From an uncultured Lachnospiraceae bacterium (lineage in GTDB: Bacteria; Bacillota; Clostridia; Lachnospirales; Lachnospiraceae), in the NCBI GenBank assembly GCA_902801415.1, contig CADCIK010000004.1, positions 47,701 through 111,700 of the forward strand: 64,000 bases of DNA. Reading direction: 5' to 3'. Positions 36,398 through 45,116 of the stretch are shown piece by piece. The position numbers were made by a program, and so were the translations under genes. Under the pieces are notes generated by a model. It saw only the letters and a program-made list of their open reading frames with translations, had not been told where the DNA came from and ran no database searches. Each line of letters opens with the position of its first letter. The first letter of the stretch is position 1.

Positions 36398-39300
36398 TCA
36401 GGAAACCAGCTCCTCTTCGTCGATCAGGTCCACGCTGACCAGGGCCGAGACGCCCTTCTCCTGCATGGTAATGCCATACAGGCGGTCAGCCTCCTGCATG
36501 GTCCCTCGTCTGTGCGTGATCACGATGAACTGCGTGTGCTCCGTGAGCTTGTGCAGATACTCTGCGAAGCGGACGACATTGCTCTCGTCCAGCGCCGCCT
36601 CGATCTCGTCAAGCAGGCAGAACGGCGAGGGTTTGAGGTTCTGGATCGCGAACAGCAGGGCGATGGCCGTGAGGGCCTTTTCGCCGCCCGACAGGGCGTT
36701 CATATTCTGCAGTTTCTTTCCCGGCGGCTGCGCGATCACGCGCACGCCCGCCTCCAGAATGTCGCGGTCCTCCATCAGTTCCAGCCGGCCTTTTCCGCCG
36801 CCGAACATGAGCTTGAAAACGCTGTCGAACTCCGCCTGGATCCTGCTGAACTGCTCCTGGAACTGCTTCCGCATGGACTTCTCCAGCTCCTCGATGATCT
36901 TTTCCAGGCTTGCGGCCGCCTCTGTGAGGTCGTCGTGCTGTCCCTTTAAGAATGTATAGCGCTCCATCAGCTCTCTGTACTGCTCGATGGCGTCCACATT
37001 CACGCTTCCCAGCGCCTTGATCCGGGCCTTGATCTCCGTGATCTCCTTTTTCAGGGAGGCGATGTCCTCAAGACTCTCGTCCCTGAGCTCTCTGGCATCG
37101 CTGAGAGTGATCTCGTATTCCTCCCACATATACCTGACGCGGGCGTCCACATCTTCCTGCAGGCGCTCTCTGCGGGTGCGCAGGCGTTCGCTCTCTTTGT
37201 CGAGGGCATGGATCTGTTCGGAGATCGATTCCTTCTGCGTGATCTGCTCCTGCAGAGTCCTGCTGAGCCGTTCTCTCTCGCCGCTCTTTTCGCGGAGCGT
37301 CCGTCTCCCGTCGTCCTGTATATCCTCGGAGCCGGCCAGTTCCTCTTTGAGTTCACGGATCCTGTCGCTTCCGCTCTGCATCACGCGGTCTCCCTGCTCG
37401 ATCGCCTCTGCGATCTCCTCGAGTTCTTTGCCGCGTCTCTCCAGTTCTTCCCGAACGCGGTCAAGGTCTTTTTGTTCAAAAGACTGCTGCTGCAGGATCA
37501 TTTCGATCTCTGTGTCCCACTTGGCCAGGATCTGGGTCTGGACGCCTTCCTCCTCGCGGAGCTTTTTCAGCTTCTCCTCCAGTTCACCGACAGCCGCATT
37601 CATCTTTTCCTCTCGTTCCGCGGAGGATGCCAGTCTCTCTTCCGCATCCTTTATGGATGTCTCCAGCTCCTGCTTCTGTTCCTCTATGCGCTTCTGTTCT
37701 TTGGCCAGTTCTTCCGCGCTGCCTGCCGCCTCTTTTTTCTTCTCCTGCTGGCGGGCAATGTTCATGCGCACCGTATTCTGCCTCAGGAAGGCTTCCTGCT
37801 GCTCGATGCGGTTCTTCTCAAGTTCGGCGCGCAGATCCGTTCTCTCGGATTTAATATCCTCGATCGCCTTTTCATGGGCTGCCGTCTCAGCCTCGTATTC
37901 TTTCATTTTCTCCTGCAGTTCCGCCATTTCACGGCGTCTTCCCAGGAGATTGCTGTTATTTTTGTAGGCGCCGCCGCTGATCGCGCCGCCTGGAACGAAA
38001 AGCTCACCGTCCAGAGTCACCATGCGGATGGAGTGCCCGTACTTTTTGCTGACTGCGGCCGCGTTGTCAAAGCGGTCCACGATGACGATCCTTCCCAGGA
38101 GAGAAGCCGCCACAGGGCGGTATTTGTCATCACAGCGCACAAGGCTGTCCGCGAGGCCGATGACGCCCGGCTCTTCCAGGACCCTGGTGTTCTTGAACTC
38201 CTGCGGCCTGCCGAGGCCGCGCAAAGGCAGAAACGTCGCTCTTCCCGCTTTCTCGCGCTTGAGCATTTCGATCATGCGCTTTGCCGTCTCCGTGTCCTCT
38301 GTCACTATATTCTGAATATTGCCGCCGAGAGCTACCTCGATAGCCGTCTCATACTTTTTGTCTGTTTTTAGAAGATCCGCCACGACGCCGATCACGCCGC
38401 TCTCTGCAGAGCGGTTCTGCATGACCTTTCTGACGCTGCCGCCGAATCCCTCATACCGCTCAGCCAGGTTGACCAGTGCGTCCAGTCGGGATTTCTCCTG
38501 ATGGTAGCGAAGCTGAGAGGCGCGGAGCTTCTCATCCTCGTCGCCCAGCCGCTTCTTCATGCCCTGGATGGTCTCTTCGATCTCTTTCTGCCTTGACTGC
38601 AATGAGCGGATCGATGCGCCGACTTCTTCAAACTGCTTCCTCAGGTCGGTGATGATCTGGGTCTGCTCGCTCTGGCTGCTCTGTGCCTGTTCGATACCTG
38701 CGCTCAGCTCCTGTCCTCTGCGCTCGTTCTCCTCCTGGCGGGCTGTCAGGCTGGCAATGTTGGACTTGATGGTCGCGCGCTCGCTCAGGATCCGAAGGAT
38801 CTCGTTTTTGCCAAGGTCCACCTGTCTGGCGTAGCGGATGATCTGATCCGCGCAGGAAGACGCGCTCTCGCGGGACTTTGTCTGCTCCCTGCGGAGATTT
38901 TCCACCTTCTCGTCGATCCCGCTCTTTCTGACAAGGATCTCTTCCTCTTCCCTGCGCGCTCTTTCAATATCGGCGCTGACCGACTCTTTTCTGCTCCTGA
39001 AGTGCTCCGCGTTGCCGGACGCGGCTCTGATCTGTTCCTCGAAGACCTTGATATCGCCCTCGATCTTCTCGCGCACAACGCTCGCGTCAGTGATCCTGTT
39101 GCGGGCCGCTTCGATCTCCTCTTCCAGCACCGACAGCTGCTGCCTGCCGGCCTCGTAGTCCTGTCCGGTCTTTTCATAGGCCGATCTTGCGTCCGCAAGG
39201 TCATGAAGGATCGTCTCCTCATTCTCTTTGACCCGGCCAAGTTCGGAGAGATTGCGCTCATTCTCTAATAAGAAGAGATTGACATCCCTCTTCTTGAGGG

Positions 39301-39961
39301 CGTCCCGCTCTTTGAAGAACACCTTGGCTTTCTCCGCCTGCTTCTCCAGTGTGGGAACCTGTTTTTCCAGTTCCATCAGAATATCATTGATCCTGACCAG
39401 ATTTTCCTTTTCGCTGGCAAGCTTTTTCAGGGTCGTGTCCTTGCGCCTCTTAAATTTGACGATGCCGACTGCTTCGTCGAAGAGTTCCCTGCGGTCTTCC
39501 GGTTTGTCGCTGAGGATCTTGTCGATTTGTCCCTGTCCGATGATCGAATAGCCCTCTTTGCCGATTCCCGTGTCATAAAAGAGCTCGTTGATCTCGCGCA
39601 GGCGGCAGGGCGCGCCGTTCATCAGATATTCCGTCTCGCCGCTCCTGTAGATCCTTCTCGCGACAGTCACTTCCTTATAGTCCGTGGGAAGTTTGTGGTC
39701 GGAATTGTCCAGTGTGATCGCCACATAGGCATACCCCATAGGCTTTCTGGTCTCCGTCCCGGAGAAGATGACGTCCTGCATCGAGGATCCCCGAAGCTGC
39801 TTGACGCGCTGCTCGCCAAGTACCCAGCGGACGGCGTCTGCCACATTGCTCTTGCCGCTTCCGTTGGGTCCCACGATGCCCGTTATTCCGTTGTGAAACT
39901 CAAATTTGAGTTTGTTGGCAAAGGATTTAAAGCCCTGTATCTCAATACATTTTAAATACAT
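36398..39961 (-). CDS. smc: Chromosome segregation ATPase SMC
   Basis: Condensin ATPase that loads on and organises the chromosome. 1187 aa, normal. N-terminal Walker A GPNGSGKSNVADAVRWVLGEQ (about 32-40), long coiled coils, central hinge (GFGGSVRKVMQNRS...GVIGVVADLLKTDKKYETAIEVALGGNIQNIVTED), second coiled coil, C-terminal signature NALSGGEKALTAIALLFA and Walker B FCLLDEIEAALDE. Lies between rnc and ftsY. ScpA and ScpB are not in the window. Confidence 0.98.
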   Translation of the reverse strand: MYLKCIEIQGFKSFANKLKFEFHNGITGIVGPNGSGKSNVADAVRWVLGEQRVKQLRGSSMQDVIFSGTETRKPMGYAYVAITLDNSDHKLPTDYKEVTVARRIYRSGETEYLMNGAPCRLREINELFYDTGIGKEGYSIIGQGQIDKILSDKPEDRRELFDEAVGIVKFKRRKDTTLKKLASEKENLVRINDILMELEKQVPTLEKQAEKAKVFFKERDALKKRDVNLFLLENERNLSELGRVKENEETILHDLADARSAYEKTGQDYEAGRQQLSVLEEEIEAARNRITDASVVREKIEGDIKVFEEQIRAASGNAEHFRSRKESVSADIERARREEEEILVRKSGIDEKVENLRREQTKSRESASSCADQIIRYARQVDLGKNEILRILSERATIKSNIASLTARQEENERRGQELSAGIEQAQSSQSEQTQIITDLRKQFEEVGASIRSLQSRQKEIEETIQGMKKRLGDEDEKLRASQLRYHQEKSRLDALVNLAERYEGFGGSVRKVMQNRSAESGVIGVVADLLKTDKKYETAIEVALGGNIQNIVTEDTETAKRMIEMLKREKAGRATFLPLRGLGRPQEFKNTRVLEEPGVIGLADSLVRCDDKYRPVAASLLGRIVIVDRFDNAAAVSKKYGHSIRMVTLDGELFVPGGAISGGAYKNNSNLLGRRREMAELQEKMKEYEAETAAHEKAIEDIKSERTDLRAELEKNRIEQQEAFLRQNTVRMNIARQQEKKKEAAGSAEELAKEQKRIEEQKQELETSIKDAEERLASSAEREEKMNAAVGELEEKLKKLREEEGVQTQILAKWDTEIEMILQQQSFEQKDLDRVREELERRGKELEEIAEAIEQGDRVMQSGSDRIRELKEELAGSEDIQDDGRRTLREKSGERERLSRTLQEQITQKESISEQIHALDKESERLRTRRERLQEDVDARVRYMWEEYEITLSDARELRDESLEDIASLKKEITEIKARIKALGSVNVDAIEQYRELMERYTFLKGQHDDLTEAAASLEKIIEELEKSMRKQFQEQFSRIQAEFDSVFKLMFGGGKGRLELMEDRDILEAGVRVIAQPPGKKLQNMNALSGGEKALTAIALLFAIQNLKPSPFCLLDEIEAALDESNVVRFAEYLHKLTEHTQFIVITHRRGTMQEADRLYGITMQEKGVSALVSVDLIDEEELVS

Positions 39962-40009
39962 TTGTACCGTATCCTGTTTTCATGATCCCAAATACATGAT
40001 CCCGCATCA

Positions 40010-40702
40010 TCAGGCCTTGCCTTCCCGGACTCTGATCATCCCGGCATAAGCAGCCTGCTGCTCCGCCGCTTTTTTGGAGCGGCCCTCTCCTGTTCCAAGG
40101 AGCTTGTCGCCGAGAAAGACTCCGGTCTTATAGGTCTTGCAGTGCTCGGGACCGCTCTCTCCGAGGAGTTCATAGCGCAGCGTCCCGCCAAATCCCTGTG
40201 CCCATTCCTGAAGCATGGATTTGGAATCATAAAAGAATGTTCTGTTTCTGTCTGAAAGGATGTATTTCATGATAAACCGGCGCGGCGGTTCGATATTACC
40301 GCTGTCCAGGTACATGGCGCCGATCACGGCCTCTACGACGTCGCAGAGAATGGATTCTTTCTCTCTGCCCCCGCTGGCCTCTTCGCCCCTGCCAAGGCGC
40401 AGCAGCCCCGGCAGGCCCAGATGTCTCGCGCAGTCCGCGAGAGACGGCTCGCAAACAAGGCTGGCCCTGATCTTGGTCAGCTCTCCTTCTCTCTTGTCGG
40501 GGTATTCATTATACAGAAAAGCGCTGGAGACCATCTCAAGAACCGCATCCCCAAGAAACTCCAGCCTTTCATAATCTTTATATCGATGAATTTTCTGCTC
40601 ATTGGCAAAGGACGTATGGGTCAGAGCACATTCAAGCAGATAAATATCTTTGAAATGATAACCGATACGTCCTTCCAGAACTTCCAGTGAAGTATTTCTC
40701 AT
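40010..40702 (-). CDS. rnc: Ribonuclease III
   Basis: Double-strand-specific endoribonuclease for rRNA and mRNA processing. 230 aa. Catalytic signature ERLEFLGDAVLEM and the later glutamate in DVVEAVIGAMYLDSG; C-terminal dsRNA-binding domain (SMLQEWAQGFGGTLRYELLGESGPEHCKTYKTGVFLGDKLLGTGEGRSKKAAEQQAA). Start overlaps the acpP stop by 4 bases, so it is likely coupled. Conserved acpP-rnc-smc-ftsY order. Confidence 0.97.
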   Translation of the reverse strand: MRNTSLEVLEGRIGYHFKDIYLLECALTHTSFANEQKIHRYKDYERLEFLGDAVLEMVSSAFLYNEYPDKREGELTKIRASLVCEPSLADCARHLGLPGLLRLGRGEEASGGREKESILCDVVEAVIGAMYLDSGNIEPPRRFIMKYILSDRNRTFFYDSKSMLQEWAQGFGGTLRYELLGESGPEHCKTYKTGVFLGDKLLGTGEGRSKKAAEQQAAYAGMIRVREGKA

Positions 40703-40938
40703 CCCTCAGATGCTCCCTTGATCAAAGCGAGCGCTTCTCCGACCGTCGTCACCTTCGAAGCCACTTCTGTATCGACCTTTACGTCGTACTCATCTTCGAT
40801 TCCCATAATAATGGAAGCGATATCCAGGGAATCTGCGCCGAGGTCTTCATCAAATGTGGTGTCCATTGTGATCTCGTCGGGATCAATGCCGAGCACATCC
40901 GCGATAATAGCACACAGTTTCTTGAAATCTTCGTCCAT
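40699..40938 (-). CDS. acpP: Acyl carrier protein
   Basis: Carries growing acyl chains on phosphopantetheine. 79 aa. Attachment serine in EDLGADSLDIASIIMGIEDEYDV (DSL motif). Very acidic, as expected. AGGAG precedes the ATG. 11 bases after plsX. Slightly atypical DSLDI-A-SIIM instead of DSLDTVELVM, but still a normal ACP. Confidence 0.96.
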   Translation of the reverse strand: MDEDFKKLCAIIADVLGIDPDEITMDTTFDEDLGADSLDIASIIMGIEDEYDVKVDTEVASKVTTVGEALALIKGASEG

Positions 40939-40949
40939 AATACGTCTCC

Positions 40950-42005
40950 TTATGATTCAGTCGTTTTGCTGCCGGATGCTCTCTTGCGGGCCGCAAGCTC
41001 ATCCAGTTTCATTTCACTTCGGAAAAGGTCGTTGATCTTCTTTTCCTTGAATGTGATGCACTGTTCAAGCGCTTTGCTGATATCCACGGCCTTGGAATTG
41101 CCGTGCGTCTTCACAACAAGGCCCTTGAGCCCGAGCATGGGCGCTCCGCCGTACTCGGATGCATCAAATGTCTTGATCATGCCCTTTAATGCGGGCTTGA
41201 TCATGAGGGCTCCGATCTTGCTGATCAGGGACGACATGAGCGCCCCCTTCAGTTCGTGGAGGATCACCTTGGCAACACCCTCATACATTTTCAGAACAGC
41301 ATTGCCGGTAAACGCATCTGTGACCGCGACATCCACAACGCCTTCGGGAAGTTCTCTGGCCTCGACGTTTCCGACAAAGTTGATGCCCGGACACTCCTTG
41401 AGCAGCTGGTGTGCCTGCTTGGCGAGGTCATTGCCTTTCTCTTCCTCTGTGCCCACGTTGATCAGTCCGACACGCGGATTCTCGATACCGGTCATATTGC
41501 GCATATAGATGGATCCCATCTGCGCAAACTGAACAAGCATGGTAGGTCTGGGATCCATATTGGCTCCGCAGTCGATCAGGAGCACCGGCCCCTTCGCGCT
41601 CGGAAGGATGGGAGCAAGCGGAGGTCTCTCGATCCCCTTGATCCTGCCGACAAGAAGCTGTCCTCCCGCAAGCGCCGCGCCTGTGCTTCCGGCTGTGACA
41701 AATGCGTCGCATTCGCCGTCCTTTACAAGGCGGAGACCCTTGACGATCGAGGAATCCTTCTTAGTACGGATCGCTTCAACCGGCGGTTCCGCCATTGCGA
41801 TCACTTCCGTGCAGTTAAGGATCTGTACCCTGTCTTGCGGATACTGATGCTTCGATAACTCTGCCTTCACCAGATCCTCGGGACCTGTCAATGTCACTTT
41901 CAGATTGGGGCATTTGTTTAATGCATCCATTGTTCCCTTAACAATTTCAGCAGGCGCATGATCACCGCCCATCGCATCTACTGCAACATGTACGAATTCG
42001 CTCAT
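40950..42005 (-). CDS. plsX: Phosphate acyltransferase PlsX
   Basis: Makes acyl-phosphate from acyl-ACP, the substrate for PlsY. 351 aa. Starts VHVAVDAMGGDHAPAEIVKG, has AFVTAGSTGAALAGGQLLVGRIKGIERPPLAP, DCGANMDPRP and AVTDAFTGNAVLKMYEG. ATG 42005 is favoured over 42017 by family alignment; GGGTAGG lies just before it, at short spacing. Followed by acpP. No fabH or fapR is adjacent. Confidence 0.96.
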   Translation of the reverse strand: MSEFVHVAVDAMGGDHAPAEIVKGTMDALNKCPNLKVTLTGPEDLVKAELSKHQYPQDRVQILNCTEVIAMAEPPVEAIRTKKDSSIVKGLRLVKDGECDAFVTAGSTGAALAGGQLLVGRIKGIERPPLAPILPSAKGPVLLIDCGANMDPRPTMLVQFAQMGSIYMRNMTGIENPRVGLINVGTEEEKGNDLAKQAHQLLKECPGINFVGNVEARELPEGVVDVAVTDAFTGNAVLKMYEGVAKVILHELKGALMSSLISKIGALMIKPALKGMIKTFDASEYGGAPMLGLKGLVVKTHGNSKAVDISKALEQCITFKEKKINDLFRSEMKLDELAARKRASGSKTTES

Positions 42006-42063
42006 AATCCTACCCATTCCATACGCTTTTCAAGTCGTTTCCGACAACCATCATTACCAAAAT

Positions 42064-42092
42064 AATATACTAAAAGGCATGACATAATGCAA
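42064..42092 (-). promoter_or_regulatory. Candidate plsX operon promoter
   Basis: TTGCAT (42087-42092), 17-bp spacer, TATATT (42064-42069) on the minus strand, about 60 bases upstream of plsX. I see no FapR-type operator. Confidence 0.5.
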
Positions 42093-42165
42093 GTACAGCA
42101 AGTTTTTGGCCATTCTTTATTGCTTTCTGACGCGCCTCAGCCGTCGGGTCCGCAAAGCCCCGGCA

Positions 42166-42202
42166 GCAAAAATAAGCGGGCACCTCAAAGGCACCCGCTT
42201 AT
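42166..42202 (-). terminator. rpmF terminator
   Basis: Stem of about 13 bp including two G-U pairs (ATAAGCGGGTGCC with GGTGCCCGCTTAT), loop TTTGA, followed by TTTTTG on the minus strand. It separates ackA-rpmF from the plsX operon. Confidence 0.85.
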
Positions 42203-42236
42203 GTTCGGATTCATATCCAGTTGAAGATAAATTCCA

Positions 42237-42419
42237 TTAGTCCTCGACTTCAATCACGGTCTTCTTGTTATAGGAGCCGCAATTTCTGCACACTCTGTGG
42301 GGCATGGTAAGAGCACCACATTTGCTGCACTTCACGAGAGTAGGAGCAGTCATTTTCCAGTTTGCTCTTCTCTTATCTCTATGACTTCTGGAAGATTTAT
42401 TCTTAGGGCAGATAGACAT
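42237..42419 (-). CDS. rpmF: 50S ribosomal protein L32
   Basis: 60 aa zinc-type L32: start MSICPKNKSSRSHRDKRRANWKM, zinc ligands in CSKC and CRNC. AAGGAGG precedes the ATG. It directly follows ackA with 56 bases between; the DUF177 (YceD) gene that usually sits just upstream of rpmF is absent here. Confidence 0.97.
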   Translation of the reverse strand: MSICPKNKSSRSHRDKRRANWKMTAPTLVKCSKCGALTMPHRVCRNCGSYNKKTVIEVED

Positions 42420-42475
42420 CGTTACACCTCCTTACCGTTCAAACTATTTCCTCAGTTTGCAGCCGGATCAAAAGA

Positions 42476-43678
42476 TCATTTGGTCAGTGCATAAGTCTCA
42501 CGCGCGATGGCAAGTTCCTCATTTGTAGCGATGGAATATACAAGGACTTTGCTGTCGTCTGTGGAGATCTTGTGGATGTCCGCTCTCTTCTTGTTCTCTT
42601 CAACGTCACATGTGATGCCGAGGTATCCAAGGTATGCCATAACTTTCTCGCGTACGAACGCGCTGTTCTCGCCGATGCCGGCTGTGAAAGCGATCACGTC
42701 TACGCCGTTCATGGCTGCTGTGTAGGAGCCGATGTACTTGGCAACTCTGTAGCAGAATGCGTCTACGGCCAGCTTAGCGTACTTGTTGCCGCCAAGATAT
42801 CCCTCTTCCAGATCGCGGAAGTCGGAGGAGAGGCCGTCGGACAGAGCGAAGACGCCGGACTTCTTGTTGAGGATGTTGACTACCTGTGCAGCGGTCAGGT
42901 TCTCTTTGCCTGCGATGAAGTCAACGATCGCGGGATCGAGGTCGCCGCTTCTGGTGCCCATGATCAGACCCTCAAGCGGAGTAAGGCCCATGGATGTGTC
43001 CACGCACTTGCCGTTCAGGACTGCGGACATGCTGGCGCCGTTGCCAAGGTGGCAGACGATCGTCTTGCAGTCATCATATGCCTTGCCTGCAACTTTCGCA
43101 GCTTCCTTGGATACGAAGGAGTGGCTGGTTCCGTGGAAGCCGTATCTTCTGATCTTATAATCTCTGTAGTAATTCAGAGGAAGCGCATACATATATGCCT
43201 TCTCGGGCATTGTCTGATGGAAAGCGGTATCAAAAACTGCCACCATAGGTGTGCCGGGCATCAGAGCCTTGCACGCGTCGATACCGATCAGGTTTGCGGG
43301 ATTGTGAAGCGGAGCCAGGTCGGAAACTTCCTTGATCGCCTCTACGACTTCATCCGTGATGACTACGGAAGATGTGAACTTCTCGCCGCCGTGGACGATT
43401 CTGTGACCGACTGCGCTGATCTCGCTCAGGGATTTGAGAACGCCGGTCTTGTCATTGGTCAGCGCGTCAAGCACCAGGCTGACTGCCTTGTTGTGATCGG
43501 GCATGGGAATCTCATTGACTTCTTTGCCGGTGTCATCAGCCTTATTCTCGTATGTGATGCAGGAACCGTCCATGCCGATTCTCTCGCAAAGGCCCTTGGC
43601 AAGTAGTTTCTCCGACTCAGCATTGATGACCTGGAACTTCAGTGAGGAGCTGCCGCAATTGATTACTAAGATATTCAT
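42476..43678 (-). CDS. ackA: Acetate kinase
   Basis: Interconverts acetyl-phosphate/ADP and acetate/ATP, the main ATP-yielding step of acetate fermentation. 400 aa. Motifs MNILVINCGSSSLKFQVI, VGHRIVHGGEKF, FHQTMPEKAYMYALP, RRYGFHGTSH, CHLGNGASMSAV, MGLTPLEGLIMGTRSGDLDP, FTAGIGENSAFVR. ATG 43678 with GGAGAG; the ATG at 43711 is rejected. No pta gene is adjacent. Confidence 0.97.
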   Translation of the reverse strand: MNILVINCGSSSLKFQVINAESEKLLAKGLCERIGMDGSCITYENKADDTGKEVNEIPMPDHNKAVSLVLDALTNDKTGVLKSLSEISAVGHRIVHGGEKFTSSVVITDEVVEAIKEVSDLAPLHNPANLIGIDACKALMPGTPMVAVFDTAFHQTMPEKAYMYALPLNYYRDYKIRRYGFHGTSHSFVSKEAAKVAGKAYDDCKTIVCHLGNGASMSAVLNGKCVDTSMGLTPLEGLIMGTRSGDLDPAIVDFIAGKENLTAAQVVNILNKKSGVFALSDGLSSDFRDLEEGYLGGNKYAKLAVDAFCYRVAKYIGSYTAAMNGVDVIAFTAGIGENSAFVREKVMAYLGYLGITCDVEENKKRADIHKISTDDSKVLVYSIATNEELAIARETYALTK

Positions 43679-43750
43679 GTTTTCTCTCTCCGTTTCCTTG
43701 TAATACTTCAAATAAGGCTTTCAAAAAACAGCCTTTACACTGCTATTTCT

Positions 43751-43778
43751 ATTATACACTTTATTCGGAACGTAACAA
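43751..43778 (-). promoter_or_regulatory. Candidate ackA promoter
   Basis: TTGTTA (43773-43778), 16-bp spacer, consensus TATAAT (43751-43756) on the minus strand, about 75 bases before the ackA ATG, in the divergent ackA/tmcAL gap. Confidence 0.55.
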
Positions 43779-43888
43779 GGATTGCCCTCTTTTTATCACA
43801 AAAGTTCTGTAATCATATTGGAATATTTGTCTCTGATATGAAATAATGGCGCTATACGATCCGGCTGTCAGGAAGGAAGAAATCGTCT

Positions 43889-45022
43889 ATGAAAGTGACT
43901 GGCATTATCGCAGAATGCAACCCTCTGCACGAAGGGCACAAGTACCTTCTTCAAGAAGCGCGAAAGGTAACAGGCGCCGATTATATTGTGATCGCCATGA
44001 GCGGCGACTATGTGCAGCGCGGCGCCCCCGCCATTATATCCAAAGAACAAAGAGCTTCCGCCTTGCTGCAGAGCGGCGCGGACCTGGTCCTTGAACTGCC
44101 GCTTTATGTATCCGCTTCCGGCGCCGACTATTTTGCCAGAGGAGGCATAGCGCTTCTGGAGAGTCTCGGCGTTGTAACGGATCTTGCGTTCGGATCCGAG
44201 AGCGGCGATCTCTCCCTGCTTCAGGATGCCGCCAGGGAGCTGAACGAGGATACGAAAGCTTTCCGGGAAGCTCTGCAGAATGGTCTCCGAAAGGGACTGA
44301 CCTTCCCGCAGGCGCGCGCTGAGGCCATGACGTCCACGGATCTTCCGGCATCCCCCAACGATCTGCTCGGAACAGAATACCTGCGGGCACTCGACCGCAC
44401 AGGCAGCCGGATCCGTCCCCACGCGATCCCCCGGACGGACGCCGTATCCGCGTCCTCTCTCCGCGCGCAGATGCTGGAGAACCGCAGGGATTCGGATCCT
44501 TGTCTTTGCAGAGATGACTTTTCCGATCATCTTCTGCACGCTCTGTATGGTGTACGGGACGCAGAGGATCTGTCAGTCTGCCTGGACGTCTCCACGGACC
44601 TCGCCGGCAGGATCCTTCATGAACTGCCGTCCTACAGCAGCTTCACCGCGTTCTGCGAAGCAGTGAAGACGCGCAATTATACCTATACAAGAGTGTCCCG
44701 CGCGCTGCTTCACATACTCCTTGGCATGCGGCAGGATACCATGGAGACGCTGGACAAAGCCGCCGGGCTGTGCGGCTGGATCCGTCCCATCGGCTTTCGC
44801 CGCTCTGCCGCCCCGCTCCTTACACAGTTATCGGCCTGCAGCGCCGTCCCGTTTCTGGACAAACTCTCCCGGGCAGAGGATCTGCTGCCCGCTGATCTCT
44901 TCGCGGTCCTCAGCGAAGATCTGCGCGCCGAGTTTCTCTATGACCTCATGGCAGCCCGAAGGCGCGGTCCTGATCATGGAAAGCCGGTCGTGGCGTTTCG
45001 CAAGCCGCTCGTGATACTGTAA
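43889..45022 (+). CDS. tmcAL: tRNA(Met) cytidine acetate ligase (TmcAL)
   Basis: Makes N4-acetylcytidine at the wobble position of elongator tRNA-Met using acetate and ATP, unlike the acetyl-CoA enzyme TmcA. 377 aa. Nucleotidyltransferase-like start MKVTGIIAECNPLHEGHKYLLQEA, then SGDYVQRGAPAI, GADLVLELP, and RTDAVSASSLR. GGAAGG precedes the ATG. It is divergent from ackA, which produces or consumes acetate. Transcribed alone to a terminator. Confidence 0.93.
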   Translation: MKVTGIIAECNPLHEGHKYLLQEARKVTGADYIVIAMSGDYVQRGAPAIISKEQRASALLQSGADLVLELPLYVSASGADYFARGGIALLESLGVVTDLAFGSESGDLSLLQDAARELNEDTKAFREALQNGLRKGLTFPQARAEAMTSTDLPASPNDLLGTEYLRALDRTGSRIRPHAIPRTDAVSASSLRAQMLENRRDSDPCLCRDDFSDHLLHALYGVRDAEDLSVCLDVSTDLAGRILHELPSYSSFTAFCEAVKTRNYTYTRVSRALLHILLGMRQDTMETLDKAAGLCGWIRPIGFRRSAAPLLTQLSACSAVPFLDKLSRAEDLLPADLFAVLSEDLRAEFLYDLMAARRRGPDHGKPVVAFRKPLVIL

Positions 45023-45024
45023 AT

Positions 45025-45058
45025 AAGAAAAGACCAGGCGCAATGCCTGGTCTTTTCT
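45025..45058. terminator. Bidirectional terminator between tmcAL and feoAB
   Basis: Near-perfect stem AGAAAAGACCAGGC with GCCTGGTCTTTTCT, loop GCAAT. A/T runs on both sides let it end tmcAL (plus) and feoAB (minus). Confidence 0.9.
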
Positions 45059-45116
45059 GTCATATGACAATACTCATTACCGGGGTAGTCTTTCCATTAA
45101 TAGTGAGTCATGAATA

